Positions 1-7,933 of a DNA stretch of 64,000 nt are shown one piece after another. Position 1 is the stretch's first letter, and the number at the start of each line of letters is the position of its first letter. The translations under genes and the position numbers were made by a program. This stretch comes from Mantamonas sphyraenae. Taxonomy: Eukaryota; CRuMs; Mantamonadidae. The notes beneath the pieces were generated by a model. That model had not been told where the DNA came from and did no database searches. It saw only the letters and a list, made by a program, of their open reading frames with translations. The stretch is taken from contig JAPMXV010000002.1 in assembly GCA_026936335.1 (NCBI GenBank), positions 124,001 through 188,000 of the forward strand, read 5' to 3'.

Positions 1-2
1 GA

Positions 3-1088
3 TCGCGGGGTCCGTTTCTGCAACATCAGGAACGGCTGCGCAATGGCCTGGACTCGAGTTTGATCAACACGGGTGCGCTGTTTGACATCATGGTGACGTC
101 GATGCAACGTGTGTTGTCAGACATGCACATCTACGCACAGGATGCCACCACACACCTGCGTGAAGATGTGCATGCCCTTCGTGCACTGTCCACCACCACC
201 ACCACCACCACCTCATCCTCCTCCTCCTCCTCGTTGTTGGAATCCCAAGCGGTGTGGAAGGACACACAGGCACAGCAACATTGCGCCGTCATGCTCGTCA
301 CGCTTTCCACCGTCATGCGAGGACTGCGTGCAGCCAGTGCAGCCGTCGCTGAGGACACACTGGCACAGGATCATTCCACAGGAAGCAGCAGCGCAAGTGG
401 TGTTGGCGCTGGTGAACAGAGTGGTGGTGGGCGTGTGGGTTCGTTGACAGATGCGAAACGGTCGAAACTGGAGGCCAGGATGATGGGAGGGCGACGGAGA
501 CGGACGGATGACACACAGGACAGGCAACGGCAATTGGAGTCACTATGCAGGCAAGTGGACGGGCTGGTCAACGACGTGGCGCTAATCCTGCTCTTTGCAG
601 CCCTTGGTACGGATCAGGTGGATGTGCTGTGGGAGTGGTGTGCACGCATGGCCCGGATGGACGTGTGGCGAACGGTGACGGAACGCACGCGCGTAGTGCG
701 GCAGCAGGACGAATCGTCGTCGCAGCAGGAGCTGATCACCTCAACCACCAACACCACCACCACCACCAACACAACAACAACAACGACAACGACAGTGCAG
801 GAAGAAGAGGAGGATTTGGAATCACTGTGGCCAGGGTATGCGTTGGTGCACGAGCTGTGGATCAAGTTGATGCTGTTGGGGGTGGTCAGGAGCAGCGGCA
901 TGGAGCGAGCGTTGCTACGCATGCTACAGGAAGCAGACAGCCACGAACGCACCGCTGTGGCTCACATGATCCTGGAATTGGTGGATCTGCACAGTGCCGA
1001 GGCCGACGTGCATGGTGGTGACGTGTTCCATCCGCTGCAGTTTGCTCGTGTGCGCCGCTTCGCCCAGCACATTTCCATCGGCCCATGA
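3..1088 (+). CDS. C-terminal part of an unrecognised protein, open at the left edge
   Basis: The reading frame is open from base 3 and ends in TGA at 1086-1088, so the 5' end lies outside the window; no start is assigned. The visible ~361 residues are mostly alpha-helical and are interrupted by Thr/Ser homopolymers (about 190-235 and 735-795) and a Gly/Ser-rich stretch. Real helical blocks are the segment following GALFDIMVTSMQRVLSDM, the LINDVALILLF-like block near 570-600, and the C-terminal 60 residues ending in QHISIGP. I recognise no catalytic motif and no family. It is helical, with no signal peptide or membrane segment in the visible part. Its stop codon overlaps the mS34 start codon (ATGA). 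Unbroken codon-biased coding supports a real gene; its function is unknown. Confidence 0.7.
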   Translation, partial: SRGPFLQHQERLRNGLDSSLINTGALFDIMVTSMQRVLSDMHIYAQDATTHLREDVHALRALSTTTTTTTSSSSSSSLLESQAVWKDTQAQQHCAVMLVTLSTVMRGLRAASAAVAEDTLAQDHSTGSSSASGVGAGEQSGGGRVGSLTDAKRSKLEARMMGGRRRRTDDTQDRQRQLESLCRQVDGLVNDVALILLFAALGTDQVDVLWEWCARMARMDVWRTVTERTRVVRQQDESSSQQELITSTTNTTTTTNTTTTTTTTVQEEEEDLESLWPGYALVHELWIKLMLLGVVRSSGMERALLRMLQEADSHERTAVAHMILELVDLHSAEADVHGGDVFHPLQFARVRRFAQHISIGP

Positions 1089-1640
1089 GCACCAAGGCCA
1101 AGAAGAACTTTTTCCAGGTTGCTTCCCTGCTCAGCGAGGGCGGCGTTGGCCATCGAATGTACAGAACTTTGTGGAGTGGCCGCTACTCTGAGCCGTCGTA
1201 CTGGACTGTGACGCGCATCAAGCCCACCCAGGTCCGTTTCCTCTTTGCCCATTATCTCCACGGCCCCCGCACAGACGCACGCAACACGCACACACGCCGT
1301 AAACGTATCCATGGCCCACGCCATCTTGCAGAGACAACACACAAATGCGTGTGGTTGCCTGATCTGTATTCAGTGTGCCACACAACCGCGGGTTGGTCGT
1401 GGAGGCATGCGCAACCGCACGACACCAGCCGCTGACACACGACACACGACACACACACACACACACACACACACGTACCTCGCAACGGTGGACACATTAC
1501 AGGATGGCATGCATGGAAAGGCATGGGGTGTACTTACTTGGAGGGGCGCCGAGCTGGGCAAGGAGCAACGCATCCGCGGAGTGTTGAAGCGCGGCTGGCG
1601 ATTCCTGAAACCCGGCAGCGAAGGCGAAATGACAATGTGA
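1085..1640 (+). CDS. MRPS34: Mitochondrial small-subunit ribosomal protein mS34, two exons
   Basis: Spliced gene: exon 1 1085-1231 and exon 2 1503-1640, giving 94 residues. The intron 1232-1502 (271 bp) begins GTCCGT, ends TTACAG, is phase 0, contains a (CA)n tract at about 1449-1474 and has a branch-like CTGAC at 1432-1436. The joined protein has SEPSYWTVTRIKP followed by HGKAWGVLTWRG and a basic GWRFLKP near the end. These match the conserved core of the mS34 family (EPCYWxxTRVxP...HGKAWGILTFKG...DWRLVP, as recalled). mS34 is a peripheral subunit of the mitochondrial small ribosomal subunit. It is shorter than the animal protein because the N-terminal extension is missing. The start overlaps the preceding stop, so its 5' UTR must lie in the upstream coding region unless the mRNA is polycistronic or trans-spliced. 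Confidence 0.85.
1449..1474. repeat. (CA)n microsatellite in mS34 intron
   Basis: About 13 CA dinucleotides, 28 bp upstream of the mS34 exon 2 acceptor. It sits where a polypyrimidine tract would be expected. Confidence 0.85.
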
Positions 1641-1728
1641 GCAAAAAGGGGATGAGAACAACACAGGGAATGCAATGCATTTTGTTGCACCACACCCTCG
1701 GCACAGGGCAACATCATCATCATCACGA

Positions 1729-4700
1729 TCAAATCACATTCTCCTGGTGCACGTGACCAAAGTACAGGCGGAAACGCGGCTCGCGCTCCAATCCCTGCAC
1801 GTAGGCATGCAGATCGGCCAGCAGGGTCATTGCACATGGCACTGTCTGTCTCTCATCTGCATCCTTGTCGTCTTGGCCCAGCAGCAGCCCCTGATACTCG
1901 ATGTACGGGGCAAGAAACGGCGGCGTTTCCTGATCACTGTCGCCACACCCATCGCTCACCTCCTCCAAACCTGGCACCTGCGCGGCAAAACCGGGGAGGA
2001 CGGCATCGTAGAGGGCAGCATGTGCGAGCAGATCGTCACGCACGAGCTGGATGGCTGTGTGGAACACCTGCTGCGTGGGTTGCATGGCATGAGCCCTGCA
2101 GTGGGACCACAACAGACCGTAGTTGGGGTCGGTGTTGATGCACAGACGCACGAGGTGCCCCAAATCCGCGTCGAGGCCGTCGGTGAGCAACTCCAGACGC
2201 ACGGCCTCGATGAGCGAGTCGCCGTACTGCGGCGTGAAGTGCAGTGCGTAGTCCAAGCAGCGGCGGGCACGCTCCAGGTCAAAGTAGGGCGAGCACGGGT
2301 CCATAAACAGCCGCGCAGCCTCGCAAAAGATTTCGCCCGACTTGGGACAGCCAAGCAGGGCTTCCTTGAACAGACGCATCTGCGCCTGCGGCTGACCTGC
2401 GTGCAGCTGGATGCACACCGCCCACAGGCGACCCGTGTGCGGATGGGCCTCGAGGGCGGCCTGCGCCAGCGCCACCGCGCGCGTGTTGTCGCCCGCACGC
2501 ATCTCCAGCAGCACCGACTCCATGTGCAGCTTCCACTCGCGGTCGCCGTGGCTCTCGCGCGCCTTGGTCAACACCTCGCGTGCCTGTGCCGTCTCACCCA
2601 CAAACTCCAGCATGCGTGACTGTTCCAACAGCACGGCGGTGCGCAGCTTGCGTGGCACCTCGGCCATCGCTCGTTCCACCAGCAGCGCCGCCTCGCGCGC
2701 GTTGCCAAACAGCAATTCCGTCTTGGCACCGCCCAGGTACACCTTCCAGCGCAGGTTTTCCGCAGCCGCACGCACCGCCTCCACGTACGCCCCCTGCGCG
2801 CGTTCCAGCTCTCCTGCACGCGCCCACACCTGTGCCATCTCAAAGTGCACCCGCCACACCAGTTCCCGGGAAATCTGCGCCAGCGCCGCAGACTCCACCG
2901 CTTCCAGGGCCTCCATCCCTCCGGGGTCCTTTGTGTACACCGGTTGTCCGCAACAGCTGCTGCTGCTGCTCCTGCTCCTGCTGTCCTCGATGTCCTCGTG
3001 CTCCGCCTGTTCCTGCGCTTGTTCATCATCAGCTGCTGCTGCCGCTGCTGCCTCCAGCATCAACTTCTCGCGCAGACGCAAGGCGGCAAACCACAGGGGA
3101 CCGTACCGGGGCACGGTGTCGAGTGCAGCCATGCACTGGTCCAGGGCCGCGGCGTGGTTTTCCCACTTTTCCTCCCACTTGACGCTGTCCAGGTGGATGG
3201 GCGCATACCAACCCACCTGGGTGGCCAGAAACGCAAACACGGCGCGTGCCGTGTCACGCTGACCTGCACGTGCCTCCATCTGGGCCCCCTCCAGCAGCAC
3301 CTTCCAGCACGAGTCCACCTCTTCGTTGCGCAGGCCGGCCAGCAGCGCACGTGCTCCGCCGTGGTTCTGCAGCCGCTCCTCCAGCCGGATGGAGCGCACC
3401 AGCAGCGCCTCGTTCAGGGGACAGTACCGCAGGCCGCGAGCCAGCGTGGCACGGCACGCCACAAACCTGCCCGAATCCTCCTCCATCTTGGCACGTTCCA
3501 TCCACACCTTGGACGCATACGGCTGCAGGGCCTCGATGCGATCAAACAGACCCCACACCGCGTCCATGTTGGATTCCCGCCGTTCCAGATCCGCAAGCTC
3601 CAACAGGATGCGCCAGTGCGTCTTGTCTGGCATCTGAGTCAGCTCCTCCTCTGCATACGCACGTGCCTCTCCACTCTCCACCTGCCTGCGAGCTCGAAAC
3701 TCGCGCAGGAAGCCCTTGAGCTTGTCCTTGGAACGCGGCGTTTCTTGCAACTGGCGCAGACGAGGCGAATCCAACGTGGAGCTGCCAATGCCGTCGTCGT
3801 CCTCCCCATCCTCACTCTCCGGGTGCACCTCGCACGAGGACGAGGACGAGGAAGAAGGGGAAGATGGCACAGAATCCTCAGACACATCTTCACTGCTGCT
3901 CGCATACGACGTGCTCCAGTGTCCAGTGCCCTGCAAGGGCAATGACGTGGAAAGGGACGAAGAGGACGAGCTGTTGGGAAGCACTGCCACGCCGACAATC
4001 ATGCCCGGTGGCGCCATTGCAACTGCACGGCTGCCACCAACCAGAGCTGGCTTGCCTGCAGAAGGAGGACTGAACAGTCGCACGCGTGCATACTCTTCTT
4101 GAGCAGGGACATACATGCGAGTGCGTACCACCTGGCCTGAAGGCGTGAGAGGCGGCGGCGGACCGAGCAGCGATTTCGATGATTTTGAACCGCCGCTCTT
4201 GTTGCCGTTGCCCACTTTTGGCGCCAACGTCTCGGCAGAGCTGGCCATGATCACGTTCTGCTGCGTCATGCTGCGAGGTTGGAGCACCTGTGATGCGGAT
4301 GCCTGGTTGAAATTCAGCACCTGCACATGCACTTGCGTTCCATTGTTCTCGTCCTGCTCTGCGTCGTCGCTGCGGTTCGCGCTCGACGATGAAAACGACA
4401 TCTGCGGGAAAAGCTGCACATCGAACAGCTGCTGCGTAATCGGCTGCATGCGCACATGTGAGTCCTGGCTGCCATCAGACGATGTCTGACTGCCATTCAT
4501 CAGCCCATGCTCGTTTCCGTAGCTGCTTCCTTCATCCTTGCTTCGCTTGCTGCTTTGCCGCTGGTGACCCGGTGTGCGGCGGAAGATCCGCGACGGACTC
4601 GGCCGCTTGATGGCGCTGCTGCTGCGCAGCTGCACCACAGGCGACGTGAACCCGCCTCCGTTCAGCATTTGCTGCTGTTGGTCATACGACAAAGTTGATG

Positions 4701-4737
4701 ATGATGATGATGATGATGATGATGACAAGGAGGTCAT
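1729..4737 (-). CDS. HAT/TPR-repeat protein with low-complexity N-terminus
   Basis: 1002 residues if started at the ATG at 4737-4735 (MTSLSSS...), 28 bp after the stop of the next upstream gene on this strand. An alternative ATG at 4785 would overlap that gene. The first ~325 residues are Ser/Gln-rich and disordered, with basic patches typical of nuclear localisation signals and poly-Ser from a GAT-complement run at about 4697-4725. Residues ~330-950 are a long series of ~34-residue helical hairpins of HAT/TPR type (for example THWRILLELADLERR, SKVWMERAKMEEDSGRF, RLWAVCIQLHAGQ). Such solenoids scaffold RNA-processing complexes. The series resembles Prp6/HCF107-like RNA-TPR proteins, but I cannot assign an ortholog, and it is clearly distinct from the Syf1 gene in this window. 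Its 3' end is convergent with mS34, with 88 bp between the stops. Confidence 0.8.
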   Translation of the reverse strand: MTSLSSSSSSSSSSTLSYDQQQQMLNGGGFTSPVVQLRSSSAIKRPSPSRIFRRTPGHQRQSSKRSKDEGSSYGNEHGLMNGSQTSSDGSQDSHVRMQPITQQLFDVQLFPQMSFSSSSANRSDDAEQDENNGTQVHVQVLNFNQASASQVLQPRSMTQQNVIMASSAETLAPKVGNGNKSGGSKSSKSLLGPPPPLTPSGQVVRTRMYVPAQEEYARVRLFSPPSAGKPALVGGSRAVAMAPPGMIVGVAVLPNSSSSSSLSTSLPLQGTGHWSTSYASSSEDVSEDSVPSSPSSSSSSSCEVHPESEDGEDDDGIGSSTLDSPRLRQLQETPRSKDKLKGFLREFRARRQVESGEARAYAEEELTQMPDKTHWRILLELADLERRESNMDAVWGLFDRIEALQPYASKVWMERAKMEEDSGRFVACRATLARGLRYCPLNEALLVRSIRLEERLQNHGGARALLAGLRNEEVDSCWKVLLEGAQMEARAGQRDTARAVFAFLATQVGWYAPIHLDSVKWEEKWENHAAALDQCMAALDTVPRYGPLWFAALRLREKLMLEAAAAAAADDEQAQEQAEHEDIEDSRSRSSSSSCCGQPVYTKDPGGMEALEAVESAALAQISRELVWRVHFEMAQVWARAGELERAQGAYVEAVRAAAENLRWKVYLGGAKTELLFGNAREAALLVERAMAEVPRKLRTAVLLEQSRMLEFVGETAQAREVLTKARESHGDREWKLHMESVLLEMRAGDNTRAVALAQAALEAHPHTGRLWAVCIQLHAGQPQAQMRLFKEALLGCPKSGEIFCEAARLFMDPCSPYFDLERARRCLDYALHFTPQYGDSLIEAVRLELLTDGLDADLGHLVRLCINTDPNYGLLWSHCRAHAMQPTQQVFHTAIQLVRDDLLAHAALYDAVLPGFAAQVPGLEEVSDGCGDSDQETPPFLAPYIEYQGLLLGQDDKDADERQTVPCAMTLLADLHAYVQGLEREPRFRLYFGHVHQENVI

Positions 4738-4765
4738 TCGATGCTTCTTTTTTTTGGTTGGCTCC

Positions 4766-7765
4766 TCACCCGCTGCTCGCCTCATGCAGCACAATGTGTG
4801 GCACTCCAGCTGCCTGCTGTTCCTCGCTTTCATCCTCACTCGACGATTCCCACTCGTCCTCGTCCTCGTCCTCGTCTCCGTCATCATCTGCACTCAGAAG
4901 GGGCATCCTGTACTCGACAAGTCCATCGTCAAATCTCAGAGTGCGCTGTGCATGTCCCTGTGTGCCATCCACATTCTCGTCGTCCTGTGTCTTCTCTTTG
5001 GTGCTCTGCTGTTGCTTCACCTTCATCATCATCTTCTTCTTCTTCTTACCCCCCTCCAGCTTGCTGCCCTTCTTCTTGCTTCCCTTGCGTCCACGCTTTG
5101 CGGATGACCCTCTCCTCTTTGTGCCGCTGCGGCTTTTGCTCCGTCCAATGGGCTTCATGGGTGTGGGGGACGGCTGTGTGTCCCACATCGCGTCAAAGGA
5201 GCCCAGGAAGGCCTTGCCGTATATCAGCTGGATGACGCGTTCGCGTGTCATCAACTTGTCGATCACCTGAGCTCTTTGCTCCGCCGTCATGGCCAACACG
5301 AGCTCACTGTCCGTCACAAAGGCCCCACTGCCCAACACGGTGCTGCCGCGCCGCGACGACGCCCCTGTGGACGGTCCGGGCGACAGCGACAGCTGCGTGC
5401 TCCTGCGTGACGATGCACTCGACGGTCGTCTCGACAGAAGTGCAGACGAGCCAGGTGATGACAGTGACACCGAACCACGCTTAGGTGTGCCCGGGGAACG
5501 AGGCACGGCCGGAGACGACGACGCAGAGATGGATCCCGAACGGATCCCCTGCATGCGTCGCCGGTGCTCCACAGCCGATTGCTCTTTGCGTGCCTGCTCC
5601 AACTCGCTCTGCACGTCTTCCAGCGCTTGCTTCAGCAGCAGTTGCAGCTCGTTCTTCTGGTCTCGCTCATGCGCCAACTCTCGCTTCAATCGCCGGTTCA
5701 GCTCCTTCTCCTGACCCATGATCTCTCGCAACCTCGCCATGTCCTCCTTTAGCATGTGTACACTGCGTCCCGAGAACGCCGTTGCTTCCCCGCCGTTCCC
5801 ATTCCCGTTCCCGTTCCCGTTTCCGCTTCCGCGTCGGCTGTTCGACTCCACGCTGCCCGCTGGAGACGGGGGTACGGGCGTGTGCCCATACCCCAGCGTA
5901 CTGCGTCGCTTGCCCGCCATCGCTTGCCGTGCCACCAGACTCAGCCGCGTCGGTGACGCAGGTGTCGTTTCGTCCCGCACACCATTTCCTCGCGACTCGC
6001 CGCCGCCATTCGCTCGACTCTCCGCCACCTCTGCCTCCAATGCACTCATTCGTTCCCGCATGGCTGCGTTTGTGGTTTGCATGATGGACAGCTCCGAGCG
6101 CAGCCGACGCACCTCTTCGCGAGCTTCGTTCATCTGCCGCGACACGTGCTGGTCGTGGATGGCGGTGAATCCATCGTCGATTCGCATGCGTCTCTTCTCA
6201 TCCATCAAGTTCTTGCGCATTTCCTTGTACCGCAGTGCCTCCTTGCGTGCAGTGGTGGCACTGGCACTCAGCAGCTTGTTCTTTGCCTCCCATTTGGCCT
6301 TCCATGCCTCCTGGTTGGTGGCCTGTGTTGCCAGTTGCTCCTTCATCGCGTGCATGTCGCCCATCACCCGTTTGAACACCCTTGCGTCCCTGTTCACGCG
6401 CATCTGTTGCAACTCCCCTATTTTCTCGTGGATTTTCGTCTGCATGCTCTGCAGTGTTTGCACATGCATGGTGTAATCCACCTCAAACTGCTCCCGGATG
6501 ATCTCATGGTCCATCATGGCGTCGTTGTACTCCTCCTCCATCCGTTTCAGCGCCCTTTTCCGTTCGCTCAACTTGGCCAGCTGTTCCTTCACCACCGCCG
6601 ACCCCTTGAAATCCGTCCCCTGCCGTTTCAACAGCTCCCTCTTCCGTTGCACCTCTTCAATCTCCTTCTGCAACTGTTCTTTGGTCCATTCACGCCGCGC
6701 AATCCCCACCAGCTTCCGCAGCCGGTCACGTTCCTCCGCCGCTGCCGACTCGCGCCTCTGGTACGACGCCAACCGCTTCTCTGCCTCCACGCGCATCTCA
6801 TCCAGCCGCGTGTGTAGCTTTTCGTTCTCATCGTGCAATCGTCTCAACGCGTCGCCCTGCTGCCTGACCAGGCGCGAACCCTTTGTGGATCGACGGATGA
6901 GCGATTGAACCCACGTTTCCAGGTCCACCTCGTCCTCCTCGTCGCTGTGTGTCCCATCGCCTGCTCCTCGCATGGCCACCGCCAATGCACTGTCCTTGTT
7001 CAGCATCAGTTCGTCGCGTTCAATCTCCGTCACCAGCGACGATGGACGACGCCCTCTGCCGTCGCCGCCGTCACGCCCCGCGTCGTCGCCCGCCACACTC
7101 GCTCGTCGTGACGACCTTTTGTTGGCTGCCTGCAGGATTTCGTTCAACAGTTGCGTGTGGCTGCTTCGACGCTGCTTCTCCTGCGTCAGCGAGGTCCTCC
7201 TGCGTGCCGCGGTGGCGATTTCGCTCAGCAGAAGCGACCGTTGTGTCTTGTTGTCTGCGCCCCTCCCTCCTCGTCCCTTGCCGCCCCTTCCACCTCCTCC
7301 TCTCATCTTGCGCATGCTTGCCTCGTTCAGAGCCCGCATTAAAATCCGCGCTGCCACTGCCCCTTCCTCCTCGTGATCCCCTTCTTCGTCGCTCTCCTCC
7401 TCCCCGGCTGCCTCTCCCAGCGACTTGATTTCCTCCATCAGACTGCTGTGAGCATGGGATGCCACATTCGTCGTGCGCCCTTTTGCCCTCCCACCTTTGC
7501 CCTCTCGTCCCAGCTGCCCTTTTGCTCGCGGGCTTCCTCCTCCCCTTCCATTGCGCTCCTCCAGCGACGAGATGTCCAGCAGCACCTGGCTCTGCATCGC
7601 TTTTACACGCGCTCGTGCACTCAGATCCGTTTCCTTGGGAGGAGGAGGCGCAGGCGGAGGTGCACTGTGTGAAGTTCCACCCTGCAAGCCCCTGTCCGTG
7701 TCATGTGTCAGACTGCTCGGTGGGGCAGGTGGCGGCGGCGGAGGCGGCGCCGCGGACGTCGACAT
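4766..7765 (-). CDS. Proline-rich, WH2-like-motif, coiled-coil protein
   Basis: 999 residues from the ATG at 7765 (MSTSAAPPPPPPP). The frame stays open upstream, but only through a (CCCA)/(CA) microsatellite and MIPEP 5' sequence, so I chose this start. The N-terminus has two proline tracts. Residues ~60-260 hold several short motifs of the form S/T-x-L-L/M-x-E-I (SSLMEEI, SLLLSEI, TQLLNEI, SSLVTEI), separated by basic Gly/Arg linkers. They resemble WH2 actin-binding helices. Residues ~295-580 and ~670-735 are strongly heptad-patterned coiled coils rich in Glu/Arg/Lys. A (GN)n run (5802-5826) lies between them. The C-terminal ~130 residues are Lys/Ser-rich, then acidic. An actin-organising or cytoskeletal scaffold role is an inference; no named ortholog is recognised. 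It is divergent from MIPEP. Confidence 0.75.
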   Translation of the reverse strand: MSTSAAPPPPPPPAPPSSLTHDTDRGLQGGTSHSAPPPAPPPPKETDLSARARVKAMQSQVLLDISSLEERNGRGGGSPRAKGQLGREGKGGRAKGRTTNVASHAHSSLMEEIKSLGEAAGEEESDEEGDHEEEGAVAARILMRALNEASMRKMRGGGGRGGKGRGGRGADNKTQRSLLLSEIATAARRRTSLTQEKQRRSSHTQLLNEILQAANKRSSRRASVAGDDAGRDGGDGRGRRPSSLVTEIERDELMLNKDSALAVAMRGAGDGTHSDEEDEVDLETWVQSLIRRSTKGSRLVRQQGDALRRLHDENEKLHTRLDEMRVEAEKRLASYQRRESAAAEERDRLRKLVGIARREWTKEQLQKEIEEVQRKRELLKRQGTDFKGSAVVKEQLAKLSERKRALKRMEEEYNDAMMDHEIIREQFEVDYTMHVQTLQSMQTKIHEKIGELQQMRVNRDARVFKRVMGDMHAMKEQLATQATNQEAWKAKWEAKNKLLSASATTARKEALRYKEMRKNLMDEKRRMRIDDGFTAIHDQHVSRQMNEAREEVRRLRSELSIMQTTNAAMRERMSALEAEVAESRANGGGESRGNGVRDETTPASPTRLSLVARQAMAGKRRSTLGYGHTPVPPSPAGSVESNSRRGSGNGNGNGNGNGGEATAFSGRSVHMLKEDMARLREIMGQEKELNRRLKRELAHERDQKNELQLLLKQALEDVQSELEQARKEQSAVEHRRRMQGIRSGSISASSSPAVPRSPGTPKRGSVSLSSPGSSALLSRRPSSASSRRSTQLSLSPGPSTGASSRRGSTVLGSGAFVTDSELVLAMTAEQRAQVIDKLMTRERVIQLIYGKAFLGSFDAMWDTQPSPTPMKPIGRSKSRSGTKRRGSSAKRGRKGSKKKGSKLEGGKKKKKMMMKVKQQQSTKEKTQDDENVDGTQGHAQRTLRFDDGLVEYRMPLLSADDDGDEDEDEDEWESSSEDESEEQQAAGVPHIVLHEASSG

Positions 7766-7933
7766 GTCGATGGTTTGCCTCGTCCTGCGCACCCACCCAC
7801 CCACCCACCCACACACACACACACACATGTCGATCATCCGACATCGTACCAAGCGTACATGATTGGCATGTTGCATGTTGAGGATGGATGCAGCGCCGGC
7901 GGAGGCAGGCAAAGTTTGACTCCGGGGGGGAAA
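7766..7933. promoter_or_regulatory. Divergent promoter region between coiled-coil gene and MIPEP
   Basis: These 168 bp separate the start codons of the minus-strand coiled-coil gene (7765) and MIPEP (7934), so both promoters and 5' UTRs must fit here. The region contains a (CCCA)n tract running into (CA)n at about 7793-7828. No TATA-like element is evident. Confidence 0.45.

Noticed and set aside
1675-3945. Several plus-strand ORFs opposite the HAT/TPR gene
   Set aside because: Antisense shadows caused by GC-ending codons; Pro/Arg/Cys-rich with no domain.
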